Shown here: positions 8,280-18,180 of the stretch, piece after piece
Layout: every line of letters begins with the position of its first letter
Position numbering within the stretch: position 1 is the first letter of the stretch
DNA from: Chitinophagaceae bacterium
GTDB taxonomy: Bacteria > Bacteroidota > Bacteroidia > Chitinophagales > Chitinophagaceae
Direction of reading: 5' to 3'
Assembly (NCBI GenBank): GCA_004028795.1
Contig: SAIW01000010.1
Location: 164,131 to 228,130 of the forward strand
DNA: 64,000 nucleotides
Notes under the pieces: model-generated
Told to the model about the DNA's origin: nothing
The model's input: the letters and a program-made list of their open reading frames with translations, nothing else
The model's database searches: none
Position numbers and translations under genes: made by a program

Positions 8280-9272
8280 ATGCATCAAAGTACACTGAAA
8301 GAATTATCAGAGGCATTAGGATTAAGTATATCAACTATTTCAAGAGCCTTAAAAAACCATCCTGACATTGCAGAACGCACCAAGAAGAAAGTGCGGGAAC
8401 TGGCTACTGTAATGGAATATGAGCCTAACCCCTACGCAGTACAATTAAGAACACAGCAAAGCAATGTATTAGGTATTTTGGTTCCTACAATTGATAATTT
8501 TTTTTACGACTCCTTTGTTGCTTCATTAGAACAGGAAGCCAGAAATAATGGCTATTCTGTTTTAATTATGCAATCGAAAGATTTAGTTGATGTAGAACAA
8601 AACAGCCTGAAACTTTTCAGAAAAAATTTAGTAACAGGTGTGTTTGCTTCTGTATCTATAGAAACAAATAACTTAGAACCCTTTCATAAAATGGAAGAAA
8701 TGGGTATTCCTGTTGTTTTCTTTGACAGAGTACCCGAAGAACCGGGCTATACAAAGGTTTGCCTATCAGATGAAGTAGCTGCGAGAATAGCTGCAGAAGC
8801 AATTATAAAAAAGAAAAAGAAAAACGTATTGGCGTTATTCGGTCACCCGCATTTAAGTATCAGTAAGGTAAGGCATGCATCTTTTATGGAAACCTTTAAG
8901 AAATCTGCACCCAAAACAAATGTACAGGTTGCCTGGCCCGAACAGATTGAAGCATCAAGAATTGAAACATTAAAAGCATTAGGTAAAAAGAATAAGCCTG
9001 ATGTAATTTTTTGTATGGGTGATATGATTTTAATTGGTGTGATGTATGCCATAAATGAACTGGAATTAAAAGTGCCTGATGATATTGCGGTAATAGGCAT
9101 CAGCAATGGTTTAATGCCAACATTGTACAACCCAAAAATTACTTATGTAGAAACCAGCGGTCAAAAACTTGGTAAGTTGGCATTTAAGCAAATGATGGAT
9201 AAATTAAATCATAATATAATTACTGATGAAGTCTTTTTGGAATCTGTTTTAATAGAAGGCGACTCATTGTAA
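8280..9272 (+). CDS. LacI-family transcriptional regulator
   Basis: This 330-residue repressor or activator has an N-terminal helix-turn-helix (TLKELSEALGLSISTISRAL, residues 5-24), the hinge region (YEPNPYAVQLRTQ) and a periplasmic-binding-protein-like effector domain (residues 60-330). It heads a tight + strand cluster with an MFS permease 30 bp downstream and trehalase after that. By context it should sense a trehalose-, sucrose- or glucoside-derived sugar and control this cluster. The CG-centred palindromes at 285 and 18124 are candidate operators. Confidence 0.9.
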   Translation: MHQSTLKELSEALGLSISTISRALKNHPDIAERTKKKVRELATVMEYEPNPYAVQLRTQQSNVLGILVPTIDNFFYDSFVASLEQEARNNGYSVLIMQSKDLVDVEQNSLKLFRKNLVTGVFASVSIETNNLEPFHKMEEMGIPVVFFDRVPEEPGYTKVCLSDEVAARIAAEAIIKKKKKNVLALFGHPHLSISKVRHASFMETFKKSAPKTNVQVAWPEQIEASRIETLKALGKKNKPDVIFCMGDMILIGVMYAINELELKVPDDIAVIGISNGLMPTLYNPKITYVETSGQKLGKLAFKQMMDKLNHNIITDEVFLESVLIEGDSL

Positions 9273-9302
9273 TTATCATTTAATAAAGCCTAAAAAATTG
9301 CC

Positions 9303-10538
9303 ATGCGAAACTTACCTATAAAAATCTCTATCTTCTTAAACTATTTTGTTTTTGCCATACTTTTAAACAGTGTAGGTATTGTGATTGCAAAATCTATAAA
9401 AGTATATGGAGTAGATGAAAAGCAGGCTTCAATATTAGAAGCTTTTAAAGATCTTCCCATTGCAATTGTTTCAATTATTGTAGCCTCTTCTCTTCCGAGA
9501 TTGGGCTATAAGAAGGCAATGCAATCAGCTCTTTTGATTGTGTTTTTCGGATGTATAGGAATGCACTATGGAAATAGTTTCTGGACTGCCAAACTTTTAT
9601 TTTTATCAGTTGGGATAAGCTTTGCTTTAATTAAACTTTCTGTTTACAGCTTAGTTGGCGTTGTTACAGATACTCCGCAACAACACTCGTCTTTAATGAG
9701 TGCTATTGAAGGTTTTTTCATGGTTGGTATAGCAGTAGCTTATTTTCTTTTCCCTGCATTTTATTCTGATACAGATACCAATGCATGGTTAAATGTATAC
9801 CTGCTGTTAGCAGCTTTAATAGCCGTTTCTTTTTTGTTCCTGAGTTTCTCAAACATTAATATCCCTGCTGAAACTGCGGGTTCATCTGCATTAGACGATA
9901 TCAAAGAATCACTGAAATTGATTATTATACCATTGGTTTTGATATTCATTTCTTCAGCATTCTTTTTTGTTATGATTGAACAAGGCATTATGACATGGCT
10001 GCCTCGTTTCAACGAAAAAATATTTTCTTTCTCAGATAAACTTAGTGTACAAATGGCTTCTATATTAGCCATTTCACTTGCTGCAGGCCGTTTTTTGGCA
10101 GGATGGTTATCAAAGAAAATTTCATGGTCTTTAATTGTTATCAGTTGTGCAATACTATCGCTCATTTTAATCTTAGTGATATTACCTCAATTAAAACCAG
10201 CTAATGAAGTTATGGTACTTAACAAATTATCAGATGTACCAATGCTGGGTTTTATCTTACCGTTAATAGGATTATTCATTGCCCCGATATATCCTTTATT
10301 AAATTCAACAGTGCTTAGCCATTTACCTAAACATCTTCATTCACCAATGTCAGGCTTAATCATTGTCTTCTCTGCATTGGGTGGAACAATAGGTTCAAGA
10401 ATTGTCGGAACATTATTTAAAAATATTGGTGGTGTTAATGCGTTTTATTTTCTAATCATACCCATTGTATTACTGATTATTTCTGTAATACTTATACAAA
10501 GAATTATAAAAAAAGATGAGCTTAAAAAGGCTAACTAA
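9303..10538 (+). CDS. MFS transporter, probable trehalose/disaccharide permease
   Basis: This 411-residue protein has twelve predicted membrane segments in two six-helix halves, separated by a polar loop near residues 188-202. The MFS loop signature is degenerate (SSLPRLGYKKA, about residues 61-71). The general fold resembles the FHS/fucose-permease type, but the sugar specificity cannot be read. It lies 30 bp after a LacI gene and 24 bp before a signal-less trehalase, so it most likely brings trehalose into the cytoplasm. Assignment as an MFS permease is firm; the substrate is inferred from neighbours. Confidence 0.8.
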   Translation: MRNLPIKISIFLNYFVFAILLNSVGIVIAKSIKVYGVDEKQASILEAFKDLPIAIVSIIVASSLPRLGYKKAMQSALLIVFFGCIGMHYGNSFWTAKLLFLSVGISFALIKLSVYSLVGVVTDTPQQHSSLMSAIEGFFMVGIAVAYFLFPAFYSDTDTNAWLNVYLLLAALIAVSFLFLSFSNINIPAETAGSSALDDIKESLKLIIIPLVLIFISSAFFFVMIEQGIMTWLPRFNEKIFSFSDKLSVQMASILAISLAAGRFLAGWLSKKISWSLIVISCAILSLILILVILPQLKPANEVMVLNKLSDVPMLGFILPLIGLFIAPIYPLLNSTVLSHLPKHLHSPMSGLIIVFSALGGTIGSRIVGTLFKNIGGVNAFYFLIIPIVLLIISVILIQRIIKKDELKKAN

Positions 10539-10562
10539 TTTTTGCAAATTGTATTGTTATTT

Positions 10563-12068
10563 ATGAATCAGCATTTTTTTAATAGTACTCTTTTTAAAGA
10601 TGTTCAGGTAAATAACATATTTGCAGATGGTAAAACTTTTGTGGATTGCACTCCTAAGTACGATTTAACTTTTATAGAAGAAGATTATCAGGCTCAAAAA
10701 AATAATCCTGCATTCAGTTTAGAAAAATTTGTTGAAGAAAACTTTGAAATACCTGCTGCTGTTGATTCTTACAGCATTAATAAAAAGTATTCAATTGAAG
10801 AACATATTAATAATTTATGGACTGTTTTAGAAAGAATAACCACTCCCACCAACCATTCACTTATTCCTTTACCGTATTCATACATTGTACCAGGTGGCAG
10901 GTTCAGAGAAATATATTATTGGGATAGTTATTTTACCATGTTGGGTTTAGCAGCAAGCTTCAACATTAATTTAATTGAAAACATGGTAAATAATTTTGCT
11001 CATTTAATTAATACAATCGGTTATATACCTAATGGCAACAGAACTTACTATATCGGTAGGTCTCAACCACCATTTTTTACTTTAATGGTTAAGTTGCTTG
11101 CGAAGTTTAAAGGTGAAAATATTTTATTGGATTATTCATCAGCTATTGAAAAAGAATATTCATTTTGGCAAGATAGTATTACTGAAATTGATAAAAACAA
11201 CACTGCTGATAAACGTGTTGTTAAACTGAATAACCATGAATATTTAAATAGGTATTGGGATGAGCATAATACACCGAGACCTGAATCTTATAAAGAAGAT
11301 ATTGAGTTAGCTCACACATCAACCGATACAGAAATTTACAGACATATAAGAGCAGCAGCAGAATCGGGTTGGGATTTTAGTACACGTTGGTTTGCCGACG
11401 AAAACAACTTTACTTCTATTCATACAACAGCAATAATTCCTGTTGATTTGAATTGTTTATTATACCACATGGAGGAAACATTAGCTGAGATTTATAAAAA
11501 GGCTGATAATACCATACAAGCTGAAATATATGCTCAGAAAGCATTTCAGCGAAAGCAATTAATTCAACAATATTGTTGGAATGAAGAGAAAGGGTTTTAT
11601 TTTGATTATGACTTTATAAAAAAGCAACAGAAAGATGTTTACTCTTTAGCTGCATTATTTACTTTATTTTTTAAAATAGCAACTACTGAACAAGCAAAAA
11701 GTATAGCTGCTGTTGTAGAAAAAAACTTTTTGAAGGAAGGGGGGTTACTAACTACACTACAAACAAGCGGGCAACAATGGGATGCACCTAATGGTTGGGC
11801 ACCTTTACATTATATAACCATAAAAGGATTAGAAAACTATGGCTTACAGCATTTAGCTGAAACTATTGCCGGGCGTTGGATTACATTAAACAAAACTGTT
11901 TTTGAAAGAAGTGGTAAGCTAATGGAAAAATACAATGTGGTTGATACTGATTTAGAAGCAGGTGGTGGCGAATACCCGGGACAGGATGGGTTCGGCTGGA
12001 CGAATGGTGTATTATTGAATTTGATGAACAGCTATCCTCATCTTGCTTCCATCACACAAAAACTATAA
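10563..12068 (+). CDS. treF: Trehalase, GH37, cytoplasmic
   Basis: This 501-residue enzyme hydrolyses alpha,alpha-trehalose to two glucose. It carries both trehalase signatures: PGGRFREIYYWDSY (residues 110-123) and QWDAPNGWAP (405-414). The catalytic acid is D271 in ESGWDFSTRW and the base is E470 in AGGGEYPGQDGFGWTNG. There is no signal peptide, so it acts on imported trehalose in the cytoplasm. The ATG at 10563 is chosen over a TTG 21 bases upstream because it gives the natural start MNQHFFNS. It is the last gene of the LacI-permease-trehalase run, and its 3' end overlaps that of the convergent amylosucrase gene by 31 bp. Confidence 0.92.
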   Translation: MNQHFFNSTLFKDVQVNNIFADGKTFVDCTPKYDLTFIEEDYQAQKNNPAFSLEKFVEENFEIPAAVDSYSINKKYSIEEHINNLWTVLERITTPTNHSLIPLPYSYIVPGGRFREIYYWDSYFTMLGLAASFNINLIENMVNNFAHLINTIGYIPNGNRTYYIGRSQPPFFTLMVKLLAKFKGENILLDYSSAIEKEYSFWQDSITEIDKNNTADKRVVKLNNHEYLNRYWDEHNTPRPESYKEDIELAHTSTDTEIYRHIRAAAESGWDFSTRWFADENNFTSIHTTAIIPVDLNCLLYHMEETLAEIYKKADNTIQAEIYAQKAFQRKQLIQQYCWNEEKGFYFDYDFIKKQQKDVYSLAALFTLFFKIATTEQAKSIAAVVEKNFLKEGGLLTTLQTSGQQWDAPNGWAPLHYITIKGLENYGLQHLAETIAGRWITLNKTVFERSGKLMEKYNVVDTDLEAGGGEYPGQDGFGWTNGVLLNLMNSYPHLASITQKL

Positions 12069-13984
12069 GGCGGTAATACAAAATATTCATCATCTCTTCC
12101 AACAGCATATTCTTCCTCCGTCCAGTAATCATAAAGGGTAACAGGTTGCTTACCTGTTTCTTTAAATACATACCAAGTTATAAAAGAAGTTTGGTTATTG
12201 TAATTGAATAGGCAATACAAATATTGATTACCATAACTTCTTACAAAACCTGCCACATGAATATTATGCGGTGTAAGCCATTGAATATTTTTATAATCGC
12301 CTATTGCAGGTAATTGTTTTCTTATACTTAACAACCTTTGTGTATTTGCATAAATACGCCCTTCAACAGTATCAGTATTATTTACTGTTTCATTTTTCTG
12401 CCAGTTAACTAAAGGCCTGTGCATCCATCTGTTATCATAACTTTTTCCTTCTTCATTCAAATAACTATAATCATTAGTATACCCTGCTTCATCACCATAA
12501 AACAGCATTGATATTCCACCTATAAAAAAACTTTGTGCCTGCATCATGGTAATCTTACTAACAGCTATTGTAACAGCTGCTGCATCATTATCATTTATTG
12601 CTTTTTCTAATCCACATAAAGAAGCCAGCGTGCCGCTTATTCTTGCATCTTGTGTTTTAGGATTAACGGCAAATAAAGCACCTCTTGCAGGTGAGTTATA
12701 AGAGCTGCCTGAGTAATATTCTTTTAAAAATTTCCTGTGTTCATAAGCATTAAAGCCTGCTTTATTAATCATCCAATCATCGTACCCTAAACCGATATCA
12801 TCATGGCAACGTGTGTAATTTATCCATGTTGTCCCATAAGGCTTTTGTAATAATATTTCCTGAGCTGCCAACATAACTCTTGTATCTGTTGTTGCCAAAG
12901 CATCCCATTGCAAAGCCATTTGTGTAGCATTATAAGCAACATCGCACTCTTTTGCTGTGTAATTATCCGTTCCGAAATATTTAATAATTTCTGTGGGTGC
13001 TACTATAGCTTCACCTAATAAAGCCATACCGGGTGTTGCAACAGCAACGCATTGCTTAATTAACCTGAGTAATGTATGAGCTTTAGGTAAATTCTGGCAG
13101 GTAGTGCCTAATTGTTTCCAAATAAAGGCAGGTGCATCAATACGCAGTACATCAATCCCTAAGTTGGCATAGAAGAAAATATTATTAAGCATTTCAATAA
13201 ATACCTGCGGGTTGGTATAATTTAAATCCCATTGATAGTTATGAAATACAGTCATTACCCATTGTTGGCATTCTTCATTCCATGTAAAATTTCCGGGTGC
13301 TGCTTCAGGAAAAATTTCGGGCATAGTGCTTTCAAAAGCATCAGGTAAGTTTCTGTCTTGAAACATGTAATAATAATCCTGATAATGCTTCTCTCCTGCT
13401 TTGGCTTTTTGTGCCCATTCATGATGGTGTGAAGTATGGTTCAACACAATGTCAATCATTAAATAAAAACCTTCCTGCTGTAAATGAGTAATAAGTTGTT
13501 GCAAATCTTTTAGCGTTCCGAATTTTTCCTCAACCTCTCTGAAGTTTGAAACTGCATAGCCGCCATCACTTTCAGTAGCAGGACTTTTAAACAAAGGCAT
13601 TAAATGAAGAAAATTAATCCCCAGGTTTTTTAAGTATGGAAGTTTGGATGGAAGGTTTTGTAAGTTTCCGCAAAAACGATCTACATATAAACTCATGCCC
13701 GCAATATGATTACTCAAAAACCAATAATCTTTTTGCAGTTTAGCATCATCAATATTTTTTAATATTACCGAACGGTTACTATGTGTTTCAACAATTGTTT
13801 CTATCAGTTGATTAAAGAATAATGCTGCTTCAGGATGCCCGCCATAAAGAGTATTATATAAATCACTTAATAAGCTGATATGCAATTGTAACCTTTCGTA
13901 AAATGCTTTATCAGCTTCAGTAGCAGCAATATTAAATTTCAGTATGGTTTCATTAATTAACCTTTCAAACGCACTGGGATGCAT
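12038..13984 (-). CDS. Amylosucrase / sucrose hydrolase, GH13
   Basis: This 648-residue cytoplasmic enzyme (no signal peptide) has the length and N-terminal helical domain of amylosucrases. The barrel begins with DGGYAVSNFREVEEKFGT (residues 139-156). The catalytic residues are visible: nucleophile D283 in RIDAPAFIWK, acid/base E325 in LLGEAIVAP and D395 in RCHDDIG. Family members convert sucrose to fructose plus either an alpha-1,4-glucan or free glucose; which of the two applies cannot be told here. It lies 5 bp downstream of a fructokinase, which would use the fructose released, and in a cluster with a sucrose-type permease. The stop region overlaps the trehalase gene tail to tail. Confidence 0.87.
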   Translation of the reverse strand: MHPSAFERLINETILKFNIAATEADKAFYERLQLHISLLSDLYNTLYGGHPEAALFFNQLIETIVETHSNRSVILKNIDDAKLQKDYWFLSNHIAGMSLYVDRFCGNLQNLPSKLPYLKNLGINFLHLMPLFKSPATESDGGYAVSNFREVEEKFGTLKDLQQLITHLQQEGFYLMIDIVLNHTSHHHEWAQKAKAGEKHYQDYYYMFQDRNLPDAFESTMPEIFPEAAPGNFTWNEECQQWVMTVFHNYQWDLNYTNPQVFIEMLNNIFFYANLGIDVLRIDAPAFIWKQLGTTCQNLPKAHTLLRLIKQCVAVATPGMALLGEAIVAPTEIIKYFGTDNYTAKECDVAYNATQMALQWDALATTDTRVMLAAQEILLQKPYGTTWINYTRCHDDIGLGYDDWMINKAGFNAYEHRKFLKEYYSGSSYNSPARGALFAVNPKTQDARISGTLASLCGLEKAINDNDAAAVTIAVSKITMMQAQSFFIGGISMLFYGDEAGYTNDYSYLNEEGKSYDNRWMHRPLVNWQKNETVNNTDTVEGRIYANTQRLLSIRKQLPAIGDYKNIQWLTPHNIHVAGFVRSYGNQYLYCLFNYNNQTSFITWYVFKETGKQPVTLYDYWTEEEYAVGRDDEYFVLPPYSFCVMEAR

Positions 13985-13989
13985 ATATA

Positions 13990-14943
13990 CTAATTAAAAA
14001 TACTGTTAGATAAATGTTTAAATGCTTCCATAGCCCCCATAAATTCGCAGGTTCTTGCACCGGCTTTATTAGCATTAATAATAATTTTTTGCCAGTCATC
14101 TTCAGTCAATGAGGCTATGTTTTCTGATGATAATAAGCTAAGCTGATATAATACTGCACCAACAAATGCATCTCCCGCTCCTGTTGTATCTGTTGGTTTT
14201 ACTTCAATGCTCGGAACAATAAATCGCTTTTTCTTTACGCATAATAATGTTCCTTCTTTACCTAATGTTATTGCAAATACATTTTCCATTCTTTCTGAAA
14301 ACTCCTCCGCTGCTGCATTTACAGAGTTAGTATTGGTTATAAGCATAGCTTCTTCATCGCTTACTTTAAAAAAGTTACAATGATTTAAAAAATGCCATGA
14401 TTGTTTAATAAAGTAGGATACATTTTTTTGAAAGAGGAGATGACGATAATTCGGATCGAAACTGATAAATATTTTTTGCTCAATGGCTTTATGTAATAAT
14501 GATAGATAAGCTTTTTGTAAAGGGCCATCTAAGAAAGCTGTTGCCGAGCCGAAATGTATAATGCTAAACTCAGATAAATCTATTTGCTCAATTTCTGTTT
14601 CTGTTAATTGCCCGTCTGCCCCGCGGTTAAAATAAAAATCTCTTTCTCCGTTTTCCATTAACGAAACAAAGGCAAATGTTGTAAAGAAATTTGCATCCTG
14701 TATTACCCATTTGGTTGAAACACCGAATGATTGCATTACTTCAATTAAATGTTTGCCGAAAGGGTCTATCCCCACTTTGGCAGCTAACTCTGCTTTGCCA
14801 CCCAATGCTGCAATAGCTGCTGCCACATTGGTTGGTGCACCTCCGGCTTTTTTTAAAAAGTTATTACCATTGTTTAATGATGTGCCTTTATCGGTACAAA
14901 TCATATCAATCAATGCTTCACCAATACAAAGAATTTTTTTCAT
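13990..14943 (-). CDS. PfkB-family carbohydrate kinase, probable fructokinase
   Basis: This 317-residue protein has both PfkB signatures: AGGAPTNVAAAIAALGG near residues 33-49, and DTTGAGDAFVGAVL at 252-265 with D258 as the catalytic base. The N-terminal GEALIDMI is typical of bacterial fructokinases. It would phosphorylate fructose to fructose-6-phosphate in the cytoplasm. It sits between the GH13 lipoprotein (3-bp gap) and the amylosucrase (5-bp gap) and is clearly in one operon with them. This supports sucrose as the operon's substrate, since amylosucrase releases fructose. Confidence 0.88.
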   Translation of the reverse strand: MKKILCIGEALIDMICTDKGTSLNNGNNFLKKAGGAPTNVAAAIAALGGKAELAAKVGIDPFGKHLIEVMQSFGVSTKWVIQDANFFTTFAFVSLMENGERDFYFNRGADGQLTETEIEQIDLSEFSIIHFGSATAFLDGPLQKAYLSLLHKAIEQKIFISFDPNYRHLLFQKNVSYFIKQSWHFLNHCNFFKVSDEEAMLITNTNSVNAAAEEFSERMENVFAITLGKEGTLLCVKKKRFIVPSIEVKPTDTTGAGDAFVGAVLYQLSLLSSENIASLTEDDWQKIIINANKAGARTCEFMGAMEAFKHLSNSIFN

Positions 14944-14946
14944 ATA

Positions 14947-16698
14947 CTATAATTCATAAACTGCTGCTTCATAAGGTCGTAAAACTTTATTTGAAGCAGT
15001 TGAATAATTACTGATAAGTTGTTTTGCTTTTAAAAGGTTAATACCGGTATTTGCTGTTGCATTATTTGCGGTAAAGTTTAATAACACTAACAATTTTTTG
15101 CCATTCAATTCTCTTGTATAAGCATAAACAGCAGGATTATTTTTATCGAGCAATGTATATTTTCCATACACGAGTGCAAGATTATTTTTTCTTAACTGTA
15201 CCATTTTTCTGAAATAATTAAGAATAGAATTAGCATCTTTATCCTGCACAGCGGCGTTTATGGTTGTGTAGTTTGCATTAACATTTATCCAGGGCTTGCC
15301 TGTTGTAAAACCCGCATTAATACTATCATTCCATTGAAAAGGTGTTCTGCCGTTATCTCTGCTTTCAAAAGCTTTGCGTATAATAAACTCACTTAAGTTT
15401 CCGCCGTGCGTTTTTTGATATTGATATTCGTTTAATGTTTGCACATCTCTGTAATCTTCAATCTTATTAAAACGGATATTCGTCATTCCTAATTCATCAC
15501 CATTATAATAATATGGTGTGCCTCGCATACTCATTAAAAAAGTGATTAACATTTTTGCAGATTGTTCTCTAAACTGCGGAGCATCATTTCCAAAACGTGT
15601 TACAAGCCTTGCCTGATCATGATTAGAAAGAAAAACAGATAGCCAACCATTGTTTGCAAAAGCACTATCCCATTTAGAAAATATTTCTTTGAATTTAATG
15701 ATGCTATACTTTTCTCCGTTTGGCGTTGAAGGATATTTAGCCAAATTAACACCATCAAATGCATAAGCCATCCCTAATTCATTTCTGCCCGCATCAACCA
15801 AATTATGTGCATCTTCAAAAGTTTGTCCTGCACCTTCTGCAACACTCATTACATCATACTTGCTGAACACTTCTTTATTCATTTCTTTTAAATAATCATG
15901 TAAGCCGTTTACCATGCCGTAATACTTTTCAAACTTTGTATTTAAGTCTGAAGGAAGTGCAGGCCATGTTGTATCCTTAGCAGCAAATTGAAAAGCATCT
16001 AACCTGAATCCATCAACGCCTTTAGCAGCCCAGAACTTCATCATATCATACACTTCATTTCTAACTTTAGGATTCTCCCAATTTAAATCCGGTTGTTTAC
16101 GCGAGAAATAATGCAGATAATAAGCATTGGTTAAAGAGTCATACTTCCATGCATCATGATTTACATCGAACAAACTATAACGATAAGGTGGTTTGCCTCT
16201 TTCTGCATTCCACCAGTGATAATAATTTCTGTAAGGGTTCGTTCTTGAGCTTCTGCTTTGTTTAAACCATTCATGTTCATCGCTGCTGTGGTTTACCACA
16301 ATATCCATTACTAATTTTATTCCGCGTTCATGCATTCCTTTTAATAAACTATCAAAGTCCTGCATGGTGCCGAAGTCTTTCATAATATTTCTATAATCGC
16401 TTACATCATAACCATTATCATCATTAGGTGAACTGTAAATAGGGTTTAGCCAAACAGCAGTAATACCAAGGCTTTTAATATAATCTAATTTGGAAATAAT
16501 ACCTTTCAAATCGCCAATACCGTCACCATCACTGTCTTTAAAACTGCGGGGATAAATTTGATACACTACTGCTTCTTTCCACCATTTTCTGTTTAATGTG
16601 TCAACAGTTGAAAGTTTTTTTTCAGCACTATTATGGCAGGATGAGATTAATGTTGATAAAAAGAGGCAATAAAGCAGTTGTACTGATTTTCCTTGCAT
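14947..16698 (-). CDS. GH13 alpha-glucosidase-type lipoprotein
   Basis: This 583-residue lipoprotein has a lipobox (LISSC, Cys 21), so it is anchored in the periplasm or on the cell surface. The barrel starts WWKEAVVYQIYPRSF, typical of oligo-1,6-glucosidases, alpha-glucosidases and sucrose isomerases/trehalose synthases. Catalytic residues are D234 in DGFRLDAF, E288 in MSVAEGAG and D361 in LSNHDQAR. A C-terminal beta domain follows. It probably releases glucose from short alpha-glucans or alpha-glucosides; the precise linkage is open. It lies 9 bp from the upstream permease gene and 3 bp from the fructokinase, in one operon. Confidence 0.87.
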   Translation of the reverse strand: MQGKSVQLLYCLFLSTLISSCHNSAEKKLSTVDTLNRKWWKEAVVYQIYPRSFKDSDGDGIGDLKGIISKLDYIKSLGITAVWLNPIYSSPNDDNGYDVSDYRNIMKDFGTMQDFDSLLKGMHERGIKLVMDIVVNHSSDEHEWFKQSRSSRTNPYRNYYHWWNAERGKPPYRYSLFDVNHDAWKYDSLTNAYYLHYFSRKQPDLNWENPKVRNEVYDMMKFWAAKGVDGFRLDAFQFAAKDTTWPALPSDLNTKFEKYYGMVNGLHDYLKEMNKEVFSKYDVMSVAEGAGQTFEDAHNLVDAGRNELGMAYAFDGVNLAKYPSTPNGEKYSIIKFKEIFSKWDSAFANNGWLSVFLSNHDQARLVTRFGNDAPQFREQSAKMLITFLMSMRGTPYYYNGDELGMTNIRFNKIEDYRDVQTLNEYQYQKTHGGNLSEFIIRKAFESRDNGRTPFQWNDSINAGFTTGKPWINVNANYTTINAAVQDKDANSILNYFRKMVQLRKNNLALVYGKYTLLDKNNPAVYAYTRELNGKKLLVLLNFTANNATANTGINLLKAKQLISNYSTASNKVLRPYEAAVYEL

Positions 16699-16707
16699 AA
16701 TAATTTT

Positions 16708-18048
16708 TTAGTGGCTGCTGCCTGAAGGCATTGAAAGTATTGCTTCTTCATCCGGTTTTTTAGCCTTTATTAATAGCGTAGCCATTGCGGCAATTAATAA
16801 AAACACTCCAGCAAATGCAATGGCATTTCCTGCATTGTTGTGTAAAAAGTTTTTGAGTATGTAACCGAATGTGGTTGTTTGAATAAACATTGGTATAACA
16901 ATCATCATGTTAATGATACCCATATACACTCCATACCTTTCTTTCGGTATTTGACTTACCACCATTAAATAGGGAATACCCATTATACTTGCCCAGCCTA
17001 TACCAAAACCTGTTATAGCAACAAATAATAAATATTTATTTGCAATAAAAGGAAAGAAAAGAAAACCTGCACCAGCTAATACAAGGCAACCGAAATGAAC
17101 CAATTTCGGAGAGTACTTTTTTGCAAACCAAACCAATGCAAATGCAGATAGAAATGTTACCACATTATACCATCCGTTTACAAGGCCTGTCCAGCTTACA
17201 GCTTCTTCATAAGCTGCAGCATTTGATTGTGGGGTTGCTTTCCAAACAGATAAAGCAACACTTTTAGATGAGTTCTGCCAATAACAAAACAATGCATACC
17301 ATTGAAAGAGATATACCAATGCTAACTGCCATAATACTTTGGGCATATATTTTATTGCTTTGATAATGTCTGCAAAAGGAGAAAATATATTTAAAGGTTC
17401 TGCCTTCATTTTTTGCAATTCTTCTGCTGTCGGCGGTATTTCAGGTGTTGTTCTTGCACTCCACCATACAGAGCCGATTGAACAAACTGAGCCTAAAATA
17501 AACGAAGCAAAAACCCATGTTGGCAGCTTACCTGTTTTACCAACAAAAATCATTGGAAAAATAAAAAGAGAAACATTGGCCAATGTTTGGCCTAAACCTG
17601 TAAAAAAACTTTGTGCCTGAAAACCTATGGGTTGCTGCGAGCCATCTAATTTATCTGCAATAAATGCCCTATAGGGTTCCATAGCAGTATTATTGCCTGC
17701 ATCTAAAATCCATAATAAACCTGCAGCCATCCATAATGCACTGCTGAAAGGAAAAAGAAATAATGCCAAACTACACACCATGGCACCTATAAAAAAGAAA
17801 GGCTTTCTTCTTCCGAATTTAGGATGCCATGTTTTATCACTTACGGCACCGATGATAGGTTGAATTAATAAACCCGTTAATGGACCGGCTAAATTGAGCC
17901 AAGGAATTTCATCTGGTTTAGCTCCTAAAAAATCATAAATCGGATTAACTGCACTTTGCTGTAAGCCAAAGCTGTATTGAATGCCGAAGAAGCCCACATT
18001 CATATTAATAATCTGGCTGAAGCTGAGTTTGGGTTTTGTAATTTGCAT
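16708..18048 (-). CDS. MFS permease, sucrose/maltose transporter (SUT/SLC45-like)
   Basis: This 446-residue membrane protein has twelve predicted helices and the SUT/SLC45-type signatures PLTGLLIQPIIGAVSD (residues 56-71) and KFGRRKPFFFIGA (77-89) in the first half. Relatives import sucrose, maltose or other alpha-glucosides with protons. It is the first gene of a four-gene - strand operon (permease, GH13, fructokinase, amylosucrase), which as a set fits sucrose and related alpha-glucosides. A CG-centred perfect palindrome 76 bp upstream is a likely LacI operator. Confidence 0.85.
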   Translation of the reverse strand: MQITKPKLSFSQIINMNVGFFGIQYSFGLQQSAVNPIYDFLGAKPDEIPWLNLAGPLTGLLIQPIIGAVSDKTWHPKFGRRKPFFFIGAMVCSLALFLFPFSSALWMAAGLLWILDAGNNTAMEPYRAFIADKLDGSQQPIGFQAQSFFTGLGQTLANVSLFIFPMIFVGKTGKLPTWVFASFILGSVCSIGSVWWSARTTPEIPPTAEELQKMKAEPLNIFSPFADIIKAIKYMPKVLWQLALVYLFQWYALFCYWQNSSKSVALSVWKATPQSNAAAYEEAVSWTGLVNGWYNVVTFLSAFALVWFAKKYSPKLVHFGCLVLAGAGFLFFPFIANKYLLFVAITGFGIGWASIMGIPYLMVVSQIPKERYGVYMGIINMMIVIPMFIQTTTFGYILKNFLHNNAGNAIAFAGVFLLIAAMATLLIKAKKPDEEAILSMPSGSSH

Positions 18049-18123
18049 GCAATCGTAATAATAAACACTAATGTAATACTCTTATTGTTTGGGATTTATA
18101 CTACCTGCTGCCTGCTTTTTTTG

Positions 18124-18133
18124 CAAACGTTTG
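18124..18133. promoter_or_regulatory. Putative LacI-family operator upstream of the sucrose-type operon
   Basis: CAAACGTTTG, in the context TTGCAAACGTTTGATG, is a perfect 10-bp palindrome centred on CG, close to the general LacI/GalR operator form. It lies 76 bp upstream of the permease ATG on the - strand. Confidence 0.5.
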
Positions 18134-18180
18134 ATGTAAATATTTTTAAAAAGAAGTTGAAGATAATTCCTGCAAAAGGT

